From Zeugodacus cucurbitae (taxonomy: Eukaryota > Arthropoda > Insecta > Diptera > Tephritidae): a stretch of DNA of 64,000 nucleotides. Below, in pieces: positions 36,611-49,479 of the stretch. A program made the translations under genes and the position numbers. The notes below the pieces were generated by a model. That model made no database searches and was not told the DNA's origin. It saw only the letters and a list, made by a program, of their open reading frames with translations. Numbering within the stretch: the stretch's first letter is position 1; the number at the start of each line of letters is the position of its first letter. The stretch spans positions 28,725,501 to 28,789,500 of the forward strand of contig NC_071667.1 of the NCBI RefSeq assembly GCF_028554725.1, written 5' to 3'.

Positions 36611-36840
36611 ATTCCATCGCCTCCATATTCGCCAGACATTACTCCGCGTGACTTTTTTCTATTTACAAAAATAAAGAAAAGCTTAATGGTCCGACGTTTT
36701 ACAAGCAACGAGAAATCCCAAAAATATAGTTTGAGAAGTGTTCCGACGATCGGAGGAAAAGTGGCATAAGTGAATAATAATCAAATGAGGACAACAATAA
36801 TATGGACTAATAAATAAATTCTAAAAAAAGGAAAACTCGC
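36611..36840 (+). mobile_element. Mariner-like transposase C-terminal relic
   Basis: The plus-strand frame reads PPYSPDITPRDFFLF then KIKKSLMVRRFTS. This is the region around the third catalytic aspartate and its conserved downstream helix in mariner transposases. It is a different lineage from the two ACGGGTGATT-ended copies. Only the C-terminal part survives, with frame loss after about 50 codons. No terminal repeat was confirmed. Confidence 0.7.
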
Positions 36841-37017
36841 TTATTTTTTTGAGTATTCGTATATGCATTTCCAAAAGCTTATTGATATAAAATTGCTATG
36901 CCTCTTCTATATTAAAAATAAATTTCATATTAAATTATTGTATTGGTAGCTTAGAGGTCGTGTCTGTATATATTTATGTGCTTTTGAGTCGATCATTCTA
37001 AAACAAAGTAATAACGG

Positions 37018-37175
37018 GCTAAGTTCGGGTGTAACCGAACATTTTATACTCTCGCAATTTATTTATTTAATTTTATTAAGATAACATTCAACGTGAACCA
37101 TATATTGAGCATAAGGTGCACTAGAATATCGTCTAGTTTCCCTCTGAGAACTCTGAGCGATTTACATACATACAA
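37018..37175 (+). repeat. Dispersed repeat 5' end and P450-flank copy
   Basis: Hairpin end GTTCGGGTGTAACCGAAC and TTTTATACTCTCGCAA, then sequence matching 29690-29830. It is interrupted at 37176 by a TIR element. Confidence 0.75.
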
Positions 37176-37824
37176 ATCGCTCATTTACTTGAATAGTGTC
37201 ACAACTCAAAAAAATCGCCTTTTTAGGAGAGCGATTTAAAGTTTTCACTTGTCTCTTATTTAGCACTTATAGAAAAATTACATCAGTTTATTGACAAATC
37301 TAGTGGACTGTAATATATTAAATACAATGTTGAGCATAAATGGACCAAATAGAGTGTAATATGTCTTCTTTGACCCACTTTGAATTATGTCGTTATTTAT
37401 GAAAAATATAAAATATAAATCAATCAATCATAAGTCAAATGCGTCGTTTTTGCTGAAAAAAGCAATATGAAAAATTTAATAAATTTTTGGCCAATATCGT
37501 TGTAATACAAAATGTGTCGTTCTTTCTGAAAATAAAACCAAATACACCTTTTCACAATATGTGTTTTAACACAAAATATATCGTTATTTCGTAAGCAAAA
37601 TTATAACTAATTCTGGCACAACTGAGAAGTATCGTTATTGTGGTTAAAAACTAATGCAACATAAAAAGTTTAAGAACGGCACATTCTTATATCACGGTTT
37701 ATTTTCCTACGCATCGGAATGAAATTTTTATACAATATGGACAATGAAATTGCGCACATTTCTGCATACTCAACTCAAAAATCGTGTTTTTTGAGTTATG
37801 ACACTATTCAAGTAAATGAGCGAT
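37176..37824. mobile_element. MITE-like element with ~38-bp terminal inverted repeats
   Basis: Ends at 37176-37213 and 37787-37824 are inverted copies with one mismatch, beginning ATCGCTCATTTACTTG. The 649-bp element has no transposase frame, so it would be non-autonomous. The related flank at 29820-29870 has no such insert. No clean target-site duplication could be read; there may have been a small deletion at insertion. I do not recognise the family. Confidence 0.8.
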
Positions 37825-38067
37825 AGTAGCGCTATCTTCTCGCATCGCATCTTGCTAGAGCCCAAATGGGAGAGAAATTGAGGGTAAAGTGTCGTCCACA
37901 CTCTGTGTCAGTTTGCTTACAGTTTGTGACATATTCAAGCGAAAATTGTTCCTAATTCATAATTCGTAAAACTCTTTGTTTTGTACATAAATATGCGAAA
38001 ATTATTCGGTTGAAGATTAATTTATTTTATAATTATAGAATCAGTTGTATTTAAATATAAAATAAAA
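37825..38067 (+). repeat. Second half of duplicated P450 downstream flank
   Basis: TAGCGCTATCTTCTCGCAT and AAAGTGTCGTCCACACTCTG match 29864-29960, and the AT-rich end matches about 30120-30170. Together with 37018-37175 it shows that the second P450 fragment once had the same flank as the first. Confidence 0.75.
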
Positions 38068-39316
38068 CAAGTAAGGAAGGGCTAAGGGCTATTATATAAT
38101 ACACAATTTGACCCACATATTCGTCATATAAATATATTATATAAAGTCCATTGAAAGTTGGAAACCCTAATATTAGGTTGGGGCCTTGAAAACATATGGT
38201 CCGATTTTGTCGATTTTTAGAATGGGACTGCCACACTATTAACATAGTATTTATGCAAAGTTCTGCACCGATATTTTCACTAGTGCTTACTTTATATATT
38301 GTAAAGTAAACGATTCAGATTGTCTTCAAAGTTCTGGTACGTATATAGAAAGTAGGCGTGGTTTTGAAGCGATTTAGCCTATTTTCACAACATATCATTG
38401 GGATGCAAAGAAATTATTACAAACCAAGTTTCAATGAAATCGATCTAGTAGTTCCTAAGATATAGGCGTGGTTTTGAAGCGATTTGGCCTATTTTCACAA
38501 CATATCATTGGGATGCAAAGAAACTATTACAAACCAAGTTTCAATGAAATCGATCTAGTAGTTCTTGAGATATGGTTTTTGACCCATAAGTGGGCGACGC
38601 CACGCCCATTTTCCATTTTGTAAAAAAATCTGAGTGCAGCTTCCATCTGCCATTTCTTATGTGAAATTTAGTGTTTCTGGCGTTTTTCGTTAGTGAGTTA
38701 AACCACTTTTAGTAATTTTCAACCTAACCTTTGTATGGGAGGTGGGCGTGGTTATTATCCGATTTCAACTATTTTCATGGTGTGTGGTGGGGTACGTAAG
38801 AGAATCGACTGCAGAAAGTTTGGTTTATATAGCTTCATTGGTTTGCGAGATATATACAAATAACCGATTTGAGCGCGGGGCCACGCCCACTTCCCCAAAA
38901 AAATTACATCCAAATATGCCCCTTCCTAGTGCGATCTTTTATTCCAAATTTTACTGTTATAACTTTATTTATGGCGTAGTTTTGACACTTAATGTGTTTT
39001 TGGTTTTCGCCATTTTGTGGGCGTGGCAGTGGACCGATTTAGCTCATTTCCGAAAGCAACCCTCTCAAGGTCTCAAGGAACATGTGTTCCAAGTTTCATT
39101 AAGATATTTCAATTTTTACTCAAGTTATCGCTTGCACGAACGGACGGACAGACGGACAGCCGGACGGACAGACATCCGGATTTCAACTCCACTCGTCATC
39201 TTGATCATTTATATATATATAACCCCATATCTAACTCTTTTATTTCTTGGTGACACAAACAACCGTTATGTCAACAAAACTATGATACTCTGTGCAACAG
39301 GTTGCGAGAGTATAAT
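38068..39316 (+). repeat. Dispersed hairpin-ended repeat, 5' hairpin lost
   Basis: Starts AACAAGTAAGGAAGGGCTAAG but then jumps straight to CACAATTTGACCCACATATT, lacking the GTTCGG...CCGAAC hairpin. A 111-bp internal block with ATAGGCGTGGTTTTGAAGCG is doubled (about 38350-38460 and 38461-38571). It ends GGTTGCGAGAGTATAATT. The open frame at 38742-39410 is a repeat translation. Confidence 0.85.
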
Positions 39317-39324
39317 TAGTTTCA

Positions 39325-39908
39325 CAAGACAAGTTATGACCTCCGCCGAGCCCAGGTGCGTGCCTGAAAATAATTTAAAACTCACATTCTGTTTATTCCT
39401 TGGAAGATAGTTCGATGCCTTAATTTTTATTTAAATGGTAACAAGTTCGACACTTACCCGCACATATTCGGGGTCCACTACCGAATGGCATGAATATGCC
39501 CTTTTTCATTAAGTCTACATGTGCCGCATTGTTGAAGCGCTCCGGGTAGAATTCAAAAGGCTTCGCAAAGTAATCGGGATTATGGTGGTAACTAAATATG
39601 GGCACACTGACCACATCGCCCACACGGATCGGTATTATCTGACCATTACCGACATCAAGTTCCGTGGGCTCCGTACAAATGCGGGCGTAAAAGGCGACGA
39701 CGGTGATCAAACGTATAGATTCTAAAGAAAAGAAAGATTTAGCATGTTGCTTGAGAGAGATTTTTTGCCAATGAAATTACCGTGAACACATTGATCCAAA
39801 TAAGGAAGACTACACAGTTTCTGATAGCTTACAAAATCATCCTCTTCGAGACTCTAACTTATATAAAATATTGTGTGAAAGAGCACTGTTGCTGATGTTT
39901 CGTAACCG
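39325..39908 (-). pseudogene. CYP28-like P450, partial second copy
   Basis: It holds a complete exon 7 (39458-39721) with FSYHHNPDYFAKPFEFYPER, then FGSGPRICAG. There is also the start of the last exon (up to 39363, GTHLGSAE), part of exon 6 (from 39781) and a scrap of the I-helix exon (about 39857-39908) joined by a deletion of roughly 130 bp. Both ends are cut by dispersed repeats. This copy keeps the 22 bases lost from the main P450 locus, so the deletion arose after the loci separated. Confidence 0.85.
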
Positions 39909-39909
39909 T

Positions 39910-40278
39910 TCCTGGTGCGATCCTTTGTTCCAAATTTTACTTTTATAACTTTATTTATGGCTTAGTTATGACACTTTATGTGTTTTCGCCATTTTGTGAA
40001 CAGCGGTCCGATTTTGCCAAAAGCAACCGAAAGCAACCCTCTCACGGTCCCAAGGAACATGTGTTCCAAGTTTCATTAAGATATCTCAATTTTTACTCAA
40101 GCTATCCGTTGCACGGACGGACAGGCAGACATTCGGATTTTGACTCGTTTCGTCACCCTGATCATTTTGATATATGTATATAACCCTATATCTAACTCGT
40201 TTAGTTTTATGACATACAACAACCGTTATATGAACAAAACTATAATACTCTCTTAGCAACTTTTGTTGCGAGAGTATA
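39910..40278 (+). repeat. Dispersed repeat, 3' third only
   Basis: It joins the P450 fragment within the repeat interior and ends with the TTTTGTTGCGAGAGTATAAA hairpin. It includes the GGACGGACAGGCAGACATTC run typical of the 3' region. Confidence 0.8.
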
Positions 40279-42605
40279 AATATTAGCACATAACTCTTAT
40301 TGGTGTACTACAGTTAATTATATTTAATAATAATTAGATTTATACCTACAAATGTTTGTGAGTTTATTTGCCATGTTGAATTGCTTTGACGCCGCAACTT
40401 TAACGTTCATTAAAAAGTTGTTTATTGACGTACACATGCATATAAATCGCACACATAATTAATGGATACAGAACAAATTAAATTTCCTCATTCTAATTAG
40501 ATATTTGGCTCTTTAACATGAACGATGTGTTAAGTTTGATTGTCTGTTGAAAAGTGTATATGTGTCATGAGAAAATAACTAATAATTCATCCAATCCACA
40601 AATTAATAGCTACATTTAGCTCTAAATTTAATTTTCGCTCTCAATGTATGGATATTGTGGTTGCAATATTCTAAAACACTAATCGCCTGTGACCGAACAC
40701 CTTAGAATTCAAGGTTTCTAAATCGTTTTATTTGCATTAATACATAGATGAACTTGTTGCTGATTTATTTACTTTCTAAGAATTCCCTTTCTTTACTTTT
40801 CGCGAGCTAAACACAGACGAATGATAATAAGAAAGAATATAAAAATTCGAATGAAATAGAAAGTATGATGCAACGTTTTACCAAAGAAACTATTTTCTTT
40901 CAGTAGAAAGTAACTTTGAACCGAAGAAAGTAACACGAAGTAAATAATACATAACATGAAACACAACAGCAACGAAACACAAAACTAAAAAACTACAATA
41001 GCAATGAGATAACTCTTACAACATCGCTTCGTGTTGGTATCATCATCACAACTTTTATTAAGGAATATAGTAAAACTCATCAACTTGATTGATGTTCTTC
41101 TGCCGCGAACAGCACCGTCATTAATGTTATTAAAGCGAAAAAGAAATACCTCTGTGTCTGGCATCATTATCGGCCGCTTAGAAGCTTCTAAAGCGTGACA
41201 ACGGCACACAAAATTTCACACCAAGAAAAAAAGAAACCCAAAAATAATTTTTAAATTCTAATAAATTGACAGCTACCACATACTATGTTTATGTGGAAAA
41301 AATTGAAAAATCATAGAGTTGGTTAACAATGTTGTTTTCGTTCAACGCGGCGAGCACAGTTCAAGCAACCCTACTAATCCTCATCTAATACCCATAGCGC
41401 TAAACGTCATTGACCATAGCTCAAGTCGGCGCGTTCACTGCCATTCCTGGATGCCAAAGGGGTAATTTGTATAACAACAGGCCAATCAATTTCGTCACAC
41501 AACTCTACAAGCAATGCGACTTCGTTACTAATAAGTTAGACACGCCTGATGGGTGATTAGTTGTTCATTACAGCAAATATTCTGATTTTTTAAATGATTC
41601 TCTAATTTTGTTTTTAAAAATTTACCACTTACATTAATTTCAATTTAAGAGGACAAGGTTGTGGTTGTATTTTTATCTATTTTCTATTGGAATTAATTTT
41701 GCAGATCTCCATAAGTATCTTGTATATACAGAAATACTAGTATTACTTAGGATCTAAAGTCGGTCGCTATTGACAATAACCACAAAGCTATTGTTTGACT
41801 GAACTATATTTATCAAAGTGACAATTTGATTTGTCATCCTGGAAAAGGAAGACCCCTACTATAGCTCGGCATTTGATTCTTCATTTTTCAAATGAGCGTA
41901 AAATATCGTGATAATTCAATCTTCATCAACTTAACCCTCTGAAATCATCGACATTGCAGTATTCTCTCAATACCATCGTGAACACCTTGAGTAAGGTGTG
42001 GATGCAATAACTGACCGTGGTGACATTGCTGAAACATAGAGATTTAGTCATGTCATTCGATTTAAGGCATTTCCGAAGTCTAAAACCCTTTGAAGCGATT
42101 AATTCTCAATATTTAAATCCTCCTTTTTGAAGTAAGAGCCAAAAGTGGTATAATAACAACGTCATGTCGTAGCTCTCAAATCAAATCAGGTAACGGTACT
42201 GTATTTATAACAATAATTAGTCGGCGTAAAAATTGTCACGGTAATTAAATTTATGTACAAATTCATTTATCTATCAGAAATATTACTGATTACTTTAATA
42301 AGTTACTCTTGGCTACTCGCCCATTTCGCAATTGAACAACTCATTCTAAAAATATTTTTTCTCACACATTCAACGCTTAATTTGGTAACATCTGCACAAA
42401 AATATTTGGCTTTAATAACAATTGATTATTAAAAATTCTTTTACGTGCTATTTGCTGTCAAACTTAATTACTTCTAAATGAGATGCTTTCAACCTGTCTT
42501 AAACCAAAGTATTTACATAGATAAATATATATTTGCTGATTTATTAAGTATGTATGTCTAAAGCATAGAGTCATAAACATTGATGTTCCAGCGAAAACTA
42601 TAAAA
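40279..42605. other. Non-coding stretch
   Basis: AT-rich with no recognised gene or repeat ends. Could be intergenic or intron of a gene reaching beyond the window. Confidence 0.5.
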
Positions 42606-43832
42606 ACAAGTAAAGAACAAGTTTGGGTGTCACCGAACATTTTATACTCTCGCAATTTATTTATTTAAATTTATTAATATAACAAACAATTTCACTCACA
42701 TATTCGGCATATAAATGGTATAAAGTCCATTGAAAGTTTGAAAATATGTAATATTAAGTATATGGGAGTTAGGTGAAGTTATGACCCGATTTCAATCATT
42801 GTTGGAACGGAGACATATTATTAGAAGAAACATATTCTCTCAAAATTTCTTCAAAATATCTGAGAGACTTAACTATAATTTCGGTAAAAAATTGGTTAGA
42901 AGTACTGAGGTCCTCATATTCGATATATAGGGTCTTGAAAACTTATGGACCGATTTCGATTTTTAGAAGGGCGATGCCACTCTTTAAATACAGTATTTTT
43001 GCAAAGTTCTGTATAACATTATTGTAAAGTAAACTATTCAGACCGACTTCAAAGTTCTGGCATATGGGAAGTAGGCGTGGTTGTGAACCAATTTGGGCTA
43101 TTTTCACAACATATAATTGGGAAGCTAGGAAGATATTATGAACCGAATTTCATTGAAATTGATCGAGTAGTTTCGAAGATATGATTTTTGGCCCAAAAGT
43201 GGGCGGAACCACGCCCATTTAAAATTTTGTATACCATTTTGAGTGCACCACTTCTGTACCATCTTTATAATGAGATTTAAGGCTACTGATGGTTTTCCTT
43301 ACTGAATTAAAGCATTTTTAGGAGTTTTCAACATAACCTTTGTATGGGAGGTGGGCGTGGTTATAATCCGATTTCTTCCATTTTTGGACTGTATAAGGTA
43401 GTACCTAAAAGAAACGACTCTTGAAAGTTTCCTTGATATATCTTTGGTAGTTTGCGAGATATGTACAAAAAACTTAGTATGGGGCGGGGCCACGCCCACT
43501 TTCCTCCCACTTAATTTATGGATGAGTTATAGCTTTTTATATGTTTTCGGTTATTGCCTTTTTGTGGGCGTGGTAGTTGTCCGATTACGCCCATCTTCGA
43601 ACTTAACCTTCTAATGGTGGAAATACGTCTTCTAAGTTTCATCAAGATATCTCAATTTTTACACAAGTTACAACTTGCACGGACAGACATTCGGATTTTG
43701 ACTCGTCTCATCACCCTAATCATTTTGATATATATAACCCCATATTTAACTCATAGTTAGTTTTAGGACTTACAACCAACAGTTATGTGAACAAAACTTT
43801 AATACTCTCGTAGCAACTTTGTTGCGAGAGTA
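42606..43832 (+). repeat. Dispersed hairpin-ended repeat, near full length
   Basis: The 5' end is ACAAGTAAAGAACAAGTTTG and a decayed hairpin; the 3' end is a clear hairpin, ACTCTCGTAGCAAC / GTTGCGAGAGT, at 43803-43831. CACGCCC-type boxes lie near 43072, 43200, 43355, 43489 and 43564. Confidence 0.88.
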
Positions 43833-46201
43833 CAAAAATTGCGTATGCTTGTATATAAATAATATAATGTAGATATGCTAAAATCCATTGATTGGAATAT
43901 CACTCTTGATAAAAAGCTGAATTCACTGAAATTGTAGAGCGCAACGTTTGATACTACAATTTAAATCACAATTATCAAAAAAAAATTTAATTATATCATA
44001 CTTCAGGGGCAAGTATTATTAAAAAAATAATATTTTTAAAAAATTTAAATTCCCGTTATTTTTTGAACACACCTCGTATGTTTGAATTGATCTACCGTAC
44101 AGCCGAACTGCATGTTTCCACACTTTTTCGGCACGTTTTTGAATTTTCGTATCTGGTGATATATCATGAAGATTTCCAGCTGCCTTGGCTAAGAGCAATG
44201 AACAAACCAAACCGATACACGTGCGAGCCACTCTCTTCCCTTCGTCGTCTCAACGGTAGTGCTCCGTGAGTGCGTGCTTTGAAATGTAAGCAAAGAAAAA
44301 TGCAGATTCCTCAGTTTATTTATGACATTCATTAAAACGGAAACTAATTCACGATTGCTTGTCAACTAGGAAAACAATGATCTGATAAAAAAATTGCCAC
44401 GGATTAGATTTGTCGAGAAAAACATGTGAAAATACAGCAAATACAACAACTGCGCTGAAAACAAACAAAGCCAAAGCACAGAGCTGATGAGATAATCCCT
44501 TAACTCGGTTTGGATGAGCCGCACTGAATTGGATTTTCAAATGTATGTAAATAGCCGCAGAAATGAAATATTACAGTTAGGAAAAACCAAAAAGCCACAA
44601 AAGAAATAAATATAGCAGCAGTGACAGTGGCGGTCAAATAACAGCAAACATGTTTGCCTTCAAGCAAATTTATAATTTGGTGATGCCCCGTTTAATGATG
44701 AGTTAGTGCGCGGGCAAGGCATGTCAGTTGACCTTGAAGAAAAAATTTGGCCTTGTCTCCTGTAAATATTATTACTGCAACTATTATATTTTACATTTTT
44801 TTTTTTCTTACGAACTTGAAAATTTCCGTAGCTAAATAATACCGAAGTGGAAACGTTCGAAAAACGCTTTCTATGATGGTGCTTGAGACTACTTTTTCTT
44901 TGTTGCAGAGAAAAGACATATTTATATTTCCATTAGACATATTTTTTATGTTTTTCTACAGCCCAAAATCAACTTGATTTGAAGACATTTAACAATCAAC
45001 ACTTCAAAATATTTTCAAATTATTCTTGTCTTTAGTTAATATTTAAAGCCAAATTTAAAGTTTTTTTTCTCGAAGTTGAAAATTTTAGAAGTAAGAAAAA
45101 GGCCTTTATATCCAAGTGATCTTGAGCACAAAATTTTATTTTTTTGAAATTTTAAGAACAAAGTCCATTAGGGATCAGTTTCCCAATTTTTAAAAAACTA
45201 GTGGTTTATTGACTATGTTCCATTTGTTCGAAAAAAGTCTGTTTGGGCTGGCTGTTAATGTTGTAATAAAGACCAGTTCGAAAAGACACTGACTTATAAC
45301 TAAAGAGGTACAACAATATCTGATTCAGTTAGTTTTGAAGTATGGCATCGCGCATTGCCTGGTAACTTACCTTACATATATGTATGTAGGTGTATGCCTC
45401 CGACTTTCCTACAAATCTACCAAACAGCATGAAAGTAGATATAATGAATTCATAACGGTTTGTGGCAGCGCATATCAAACGCAGTGCATTCGCAAACAAA
45501 GAATATATTTTTCCTAAACACACACAGGCATATATACATACACACTCATATCAACTCTCTATTAACAATGCAATGGGTTAAATTTTGCCTTTGTTGCCCA
45601 TTTGGTCTTATTTTCCACTCCGTCAAGATCTGAATTAATTCAAGTGCCACAATTATATTTACAGCAGAGCTGAAGCACAGACAAACACTCGTACACTTGC
45701 ATACATACACGTGTTTAGTCAGCATTGCAGGCTATGAGTCGGTTGACACATTTCCGTTGCTGCTCGCCAAAAATATGATTTACCACAGCTATAACCAAGT
45801 CCTTTTGCAAGTCGGTGCAGAAAAGTTAACAAATATGTACATAATATGTATATATACCTATCTACATGAGTACTTATTTGCTATGGGAATAGCACCACGT
45901 CACTGGGCTGGGCTGTGCTGCATCCATATTGTTGTTGTGGTAATTGTATTTCACTACTTTATGGCTGTTGATTTCACAAACTAATTTTTATGATGATGTT
46001 ACAAATTTAAAAACGATTTTTAATTTAGACTCTTACAAATTTGAAAGTCATCTAATCTGCAACGGCTTTATTGTGAGGTATATTTCTATAAGTATGTATG
46101 TAATATTATGTATGTATGTAATATTATTATACAAAAACCCAAAAAAATAGAAGACATAACTTAATATAAATGAATAAAGAATTTAAGATCTTCATTAAAA
46201 A
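43833..46201. other. Non-coding stretch, possible mariner end at 44066-44096
   Basis: No supported gene. On the minus strand CGAGGTGTGTTCAAAAAATA, starting near 44087, resembles a mariner terminus from memory. The adjacent frame at 44019-44231 has no ATG. The rest is AT-rich with TACATA runs near 45700-45870. Confidence 0.4.
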
Positions 46202-47464
46202 ACAAGTAGGGAAAGGTTAAGTTCGGGTGCAACCGAACATTTTATACTCTCGCAATTTATTGCTATATTTTTGTTAAGATAACACACAATTTGACTCACA
46301 TATTCCGCATACATATATAGTATAAAATCCATTGAAAGTTTAAAACCCCTAATATTAGATATATGGGAGCTAGGGGAAGTTATGACCCGATTTTAACCAT
46401 TTCTGGTACAGAGACACACTATTAGAAGAAAAATATTTCCTTTGCATTAAATTAAGATATCTGAGAGATTTTCGGTGAAAAATTACCATACGCTACGGAG
46501 CTCGGATTCGATATCTGGGACATTGAAAAGTTATAGTCCGATTTCGACAATTTTTTCAATTTTTTCTGTGATGCCACAGATCATATACCCTATGGGCGCT
46601 AGTGTATTTATGCAAAGTTGTATTTGCTATCTTTTATAAAGTGAAGGAATAAGATGGAATTCAAAATTGAGTTATTTGGAAAGTTGTCGTTGTTGTGAAC
46701 CGATTGCATCCATTTTCCACATGTGTCATCAGGATGTCAAGAAAATATCACTGAAACCTGTCGAGTAGTTTCTGAAATATGATTTTTGACCCATAAGTGG
46801 GCGATGCCACGCCCATTTTCTATTTTGTAAAAAAATCTGAGTGCATCTTCTTTCTGCTATTTCTTCTGTAAAATGTAGTGTTTCTGACGTTTTTCTTTAG
46901 TCAGTTAGCGCATTTTTAGTAATTCTCATCCTAACCTTTGCATGGGAGGTGGGCGTGGTTATTATCCGATTTCAAATATTTTCATGGTGTATGGTGGAGT
47001 ACGTAAGGGAACCGACTGCAGAAAGTTTGGTTTATATAACTTTATTGGTTTGCGAGATATATACAAAAATCCTCTTTGGGGGCGGGGCCAGGCCCACTTC
47101 CCCAAAAAAAATTACATCCAAATAGTGCGATCCTTCGTACCAAATTTTACTTTTATAACGTTATTTATAGCTTTGTTATGACACTATATGTGTTTTCGGT
47201 TTTCGCCATTTTGTGGGCGTGGCAGTGATCCGATTTCGCCCAATACCAACCGTCTCATGATGCCAAGGAATATGTGTACCAAGTTTCATTAGGACATCTC
47301 CATTTTTTCTCAAGTTATCGCTTGCACGGACAGACATCCGGATTTCAAATATTCGCCATCCTGATCACTTTTACACATTAACTCTTTCAGTTTTAGGTGT
47401 TACAAACAACCGTTATGTGAACAAAACTATAATACTCTCTTGGCAACTTTGTTGCGAGAATATA
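46202..47464 (+). repeat. Dispersed hairpin-ended repeat, full length
   Basis: It begins ACAAGTAGGGAAAGGTTAAG with hairpin GTTCGGGTGCAACCGAAC and ends with GCAACTTTGTTGCGAGAATATAAAA. At about 1.26 kb it is one of the most complete copies. Confidence 0.9.
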
Positions 47465-49479
47465 AAAATTCTAATTAATATTATTCCAAGTCTTTCACAA
47501 CATCCAGATGATATAATTAAATATAGAGTTTGATTTCTGAAAATTATATATGCAAAATTTTGCTTTTATTGCAACATTTTATGTGCTTCCACATGTCCTC
47601 AACTCGCATTAATCAACTGATACTCAGCATAAACAGCGCGTTTATGGGGCTCCAGCACAGTAATTAGGCAACGCGCTTATATCAAAACGGCGCCAATGTG
47701 TGCGCTGAGGGGAAGACACAAAACGCCATAGTAAGAGAAGAAGGAATACATAATAAGCAGAGAAGCAAATATGGAGTGAAACAAAAATGAACTGAATAAA
47801 GCGCTGAAAAAGCGAAAATCCCTTATTAGCCTCATGCAACTTTGTTAATTAAAAGTTAATTTGTTTTAAATGAGTTGCTGTTGAGTTGCCAAATAAATGA
47901 AAAACAAAAAATTAATAAACCATAGTAAAACAGCCACTGCATTAAGCGGAGCTAAGCGTCTTTAAAAATGGTTTAAACAGTGCTAATCACAGGCATGAAG
48001 CTCTCGAAATGATCGAAAAGTGTGCGCACCAGCGTGAACAGAGGAGGTGACAACCAGGCCGTGAGTCGTCAGTCCAGTGCAGCCAAATCAAAGTGCGGAA
48101 GCCCTGCCTGTCAATTTGACATGCAGTCGGATTATAACGGAAGCACACACACATTTGGCAATGTCACAACTTTGTCAGGTTCGTGTCTTAAGTCTTTTGT
48201 TCTGAGTGAGCGAATGTGGCAATATGTTGTTTACGTTGTGCTAATGTTTACTCAGTGCTTTATAGAATTGAAATTGGAAAAAGTGCGCTCAAACACTGTG
48301 GCAAATTGCATTCGCGACGGCTACTTAGGCAAATGCATGCAAATTAAAAAAAAAAATTACAAAAACTAAATCTACTGATTTAAAATAACAAAAACAAAAA
48401 AACGCCAGCAGTAGCACTTACAAACAAAAAAAAAAACAAAAGTACAACGCAAATTAATTTAAACTAAGCCAAACAGTCAGTTAATTTCATGCTAATTTCG
48501 TGCATGAATTGATTTATGTTGCGTCCATTTCGGCAAAATTATGAGCCAATAAAATTCTGCAACAACAACACGTTGCCTAAATAACTTGAAAGTAAGCAGC
48601 ATGCAAAATCAGTTAGCATAAAATTGCAGCAAATTAACGTCAAAAATAAATATACAACAAATGGCCTCAAATAAAATATGAAAACAGTCAAATTAGTCGC
48701 CATGAAAAGTTCGCGCGGGGAAAAACGCCATCCCCACCGTTCGCTCGCCGCCGCCATCATCACTTTCCACCTAAAACGCTCCACTTGCAATTGCAACGAC
48801 TCTTTCCATGTCCACTTGCTGCTGCCTCGCTTCGCTTTTGACTCATATACAGTTACTTAATTGCCATTTCGTTACGCTTTGTTGTCAAGTGGCGCTTCAC
48901 TCAATGCCCGTGGGAATTTCCATTATTTTTCGTATGCAAATTTCGGCACGTTTGGCAATTAAAAACGAATTAATAGTTGTCAGACATACCGACACACACG
49001 AGGGCGCTGCAACCGCTTGGGTGGCCCCCGAACATATTGGTTTGCTACAAATACGTGCAACAACAACAAGTGCATTGGATCTTCAACTAAGCGCTTTGCA
49101 GTGATGGCTCATAATTAAATGTCACACAGTTTAACGGTTAATACAAATTACATTATATTAAAATGAAATGAAATTAAATCGGTGGAAATTAACAATTTTT
49201 TATTTACTTTTATCCCTTTTATTGCAGTGTAACACTAGTTAGTGTTAAAAATAAACCAAATACGGCGAATTCATTATTACCTTGATTTTTGAGACTTCGT
49301 ACAACAAAACAACACCAGAAAATCGCATTTTATATTTTTCTTCAACTCTTCCATTTTCCGCTCTAGTTTATCATCTATCGCTTAGCGAACGAAGTTCCCT
49401 TCTATATAAATTTCCATGATGCAGAGAAACACTCTATGACCATCAAAAATAGATGCGATCTTAAACTTTATTCTGTTGC
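47465..49479. other. Non-coding stretch, slightly GC-richer patches
   Basis: No supported gene. Patches at 48000-48250 and 48690-48790 are more GC-rich and less repetitive than their surroundings. The 115-codon frame at 48022-48369 starts at GTG and has no recognised domain. They could be conserved intronic or regulatory DNA. Confidence 0.4.

Noticed and set aside
38742..39410. 222-codon open frame
   Set aside because: It lies within a dispersed repeat, has near-identical relatives in other repeat copies (58773-59276, 9516-10091 on the other strand), and shows no domain or splice signals.
44019..44231. Frame with a possible signal peptide (TCIGLVCSLLLAKAAG)
   Set aside because: The first codon is GTG, with an in-frame stop shortly upstream and no ATG; the 3' part runs into a mariner-like end.
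48022..48369. 115-codon open frame
   Set aside because: It begins at GTG and ends in a lysine/asparagine-rich tail from an A-rich run; likely chance.
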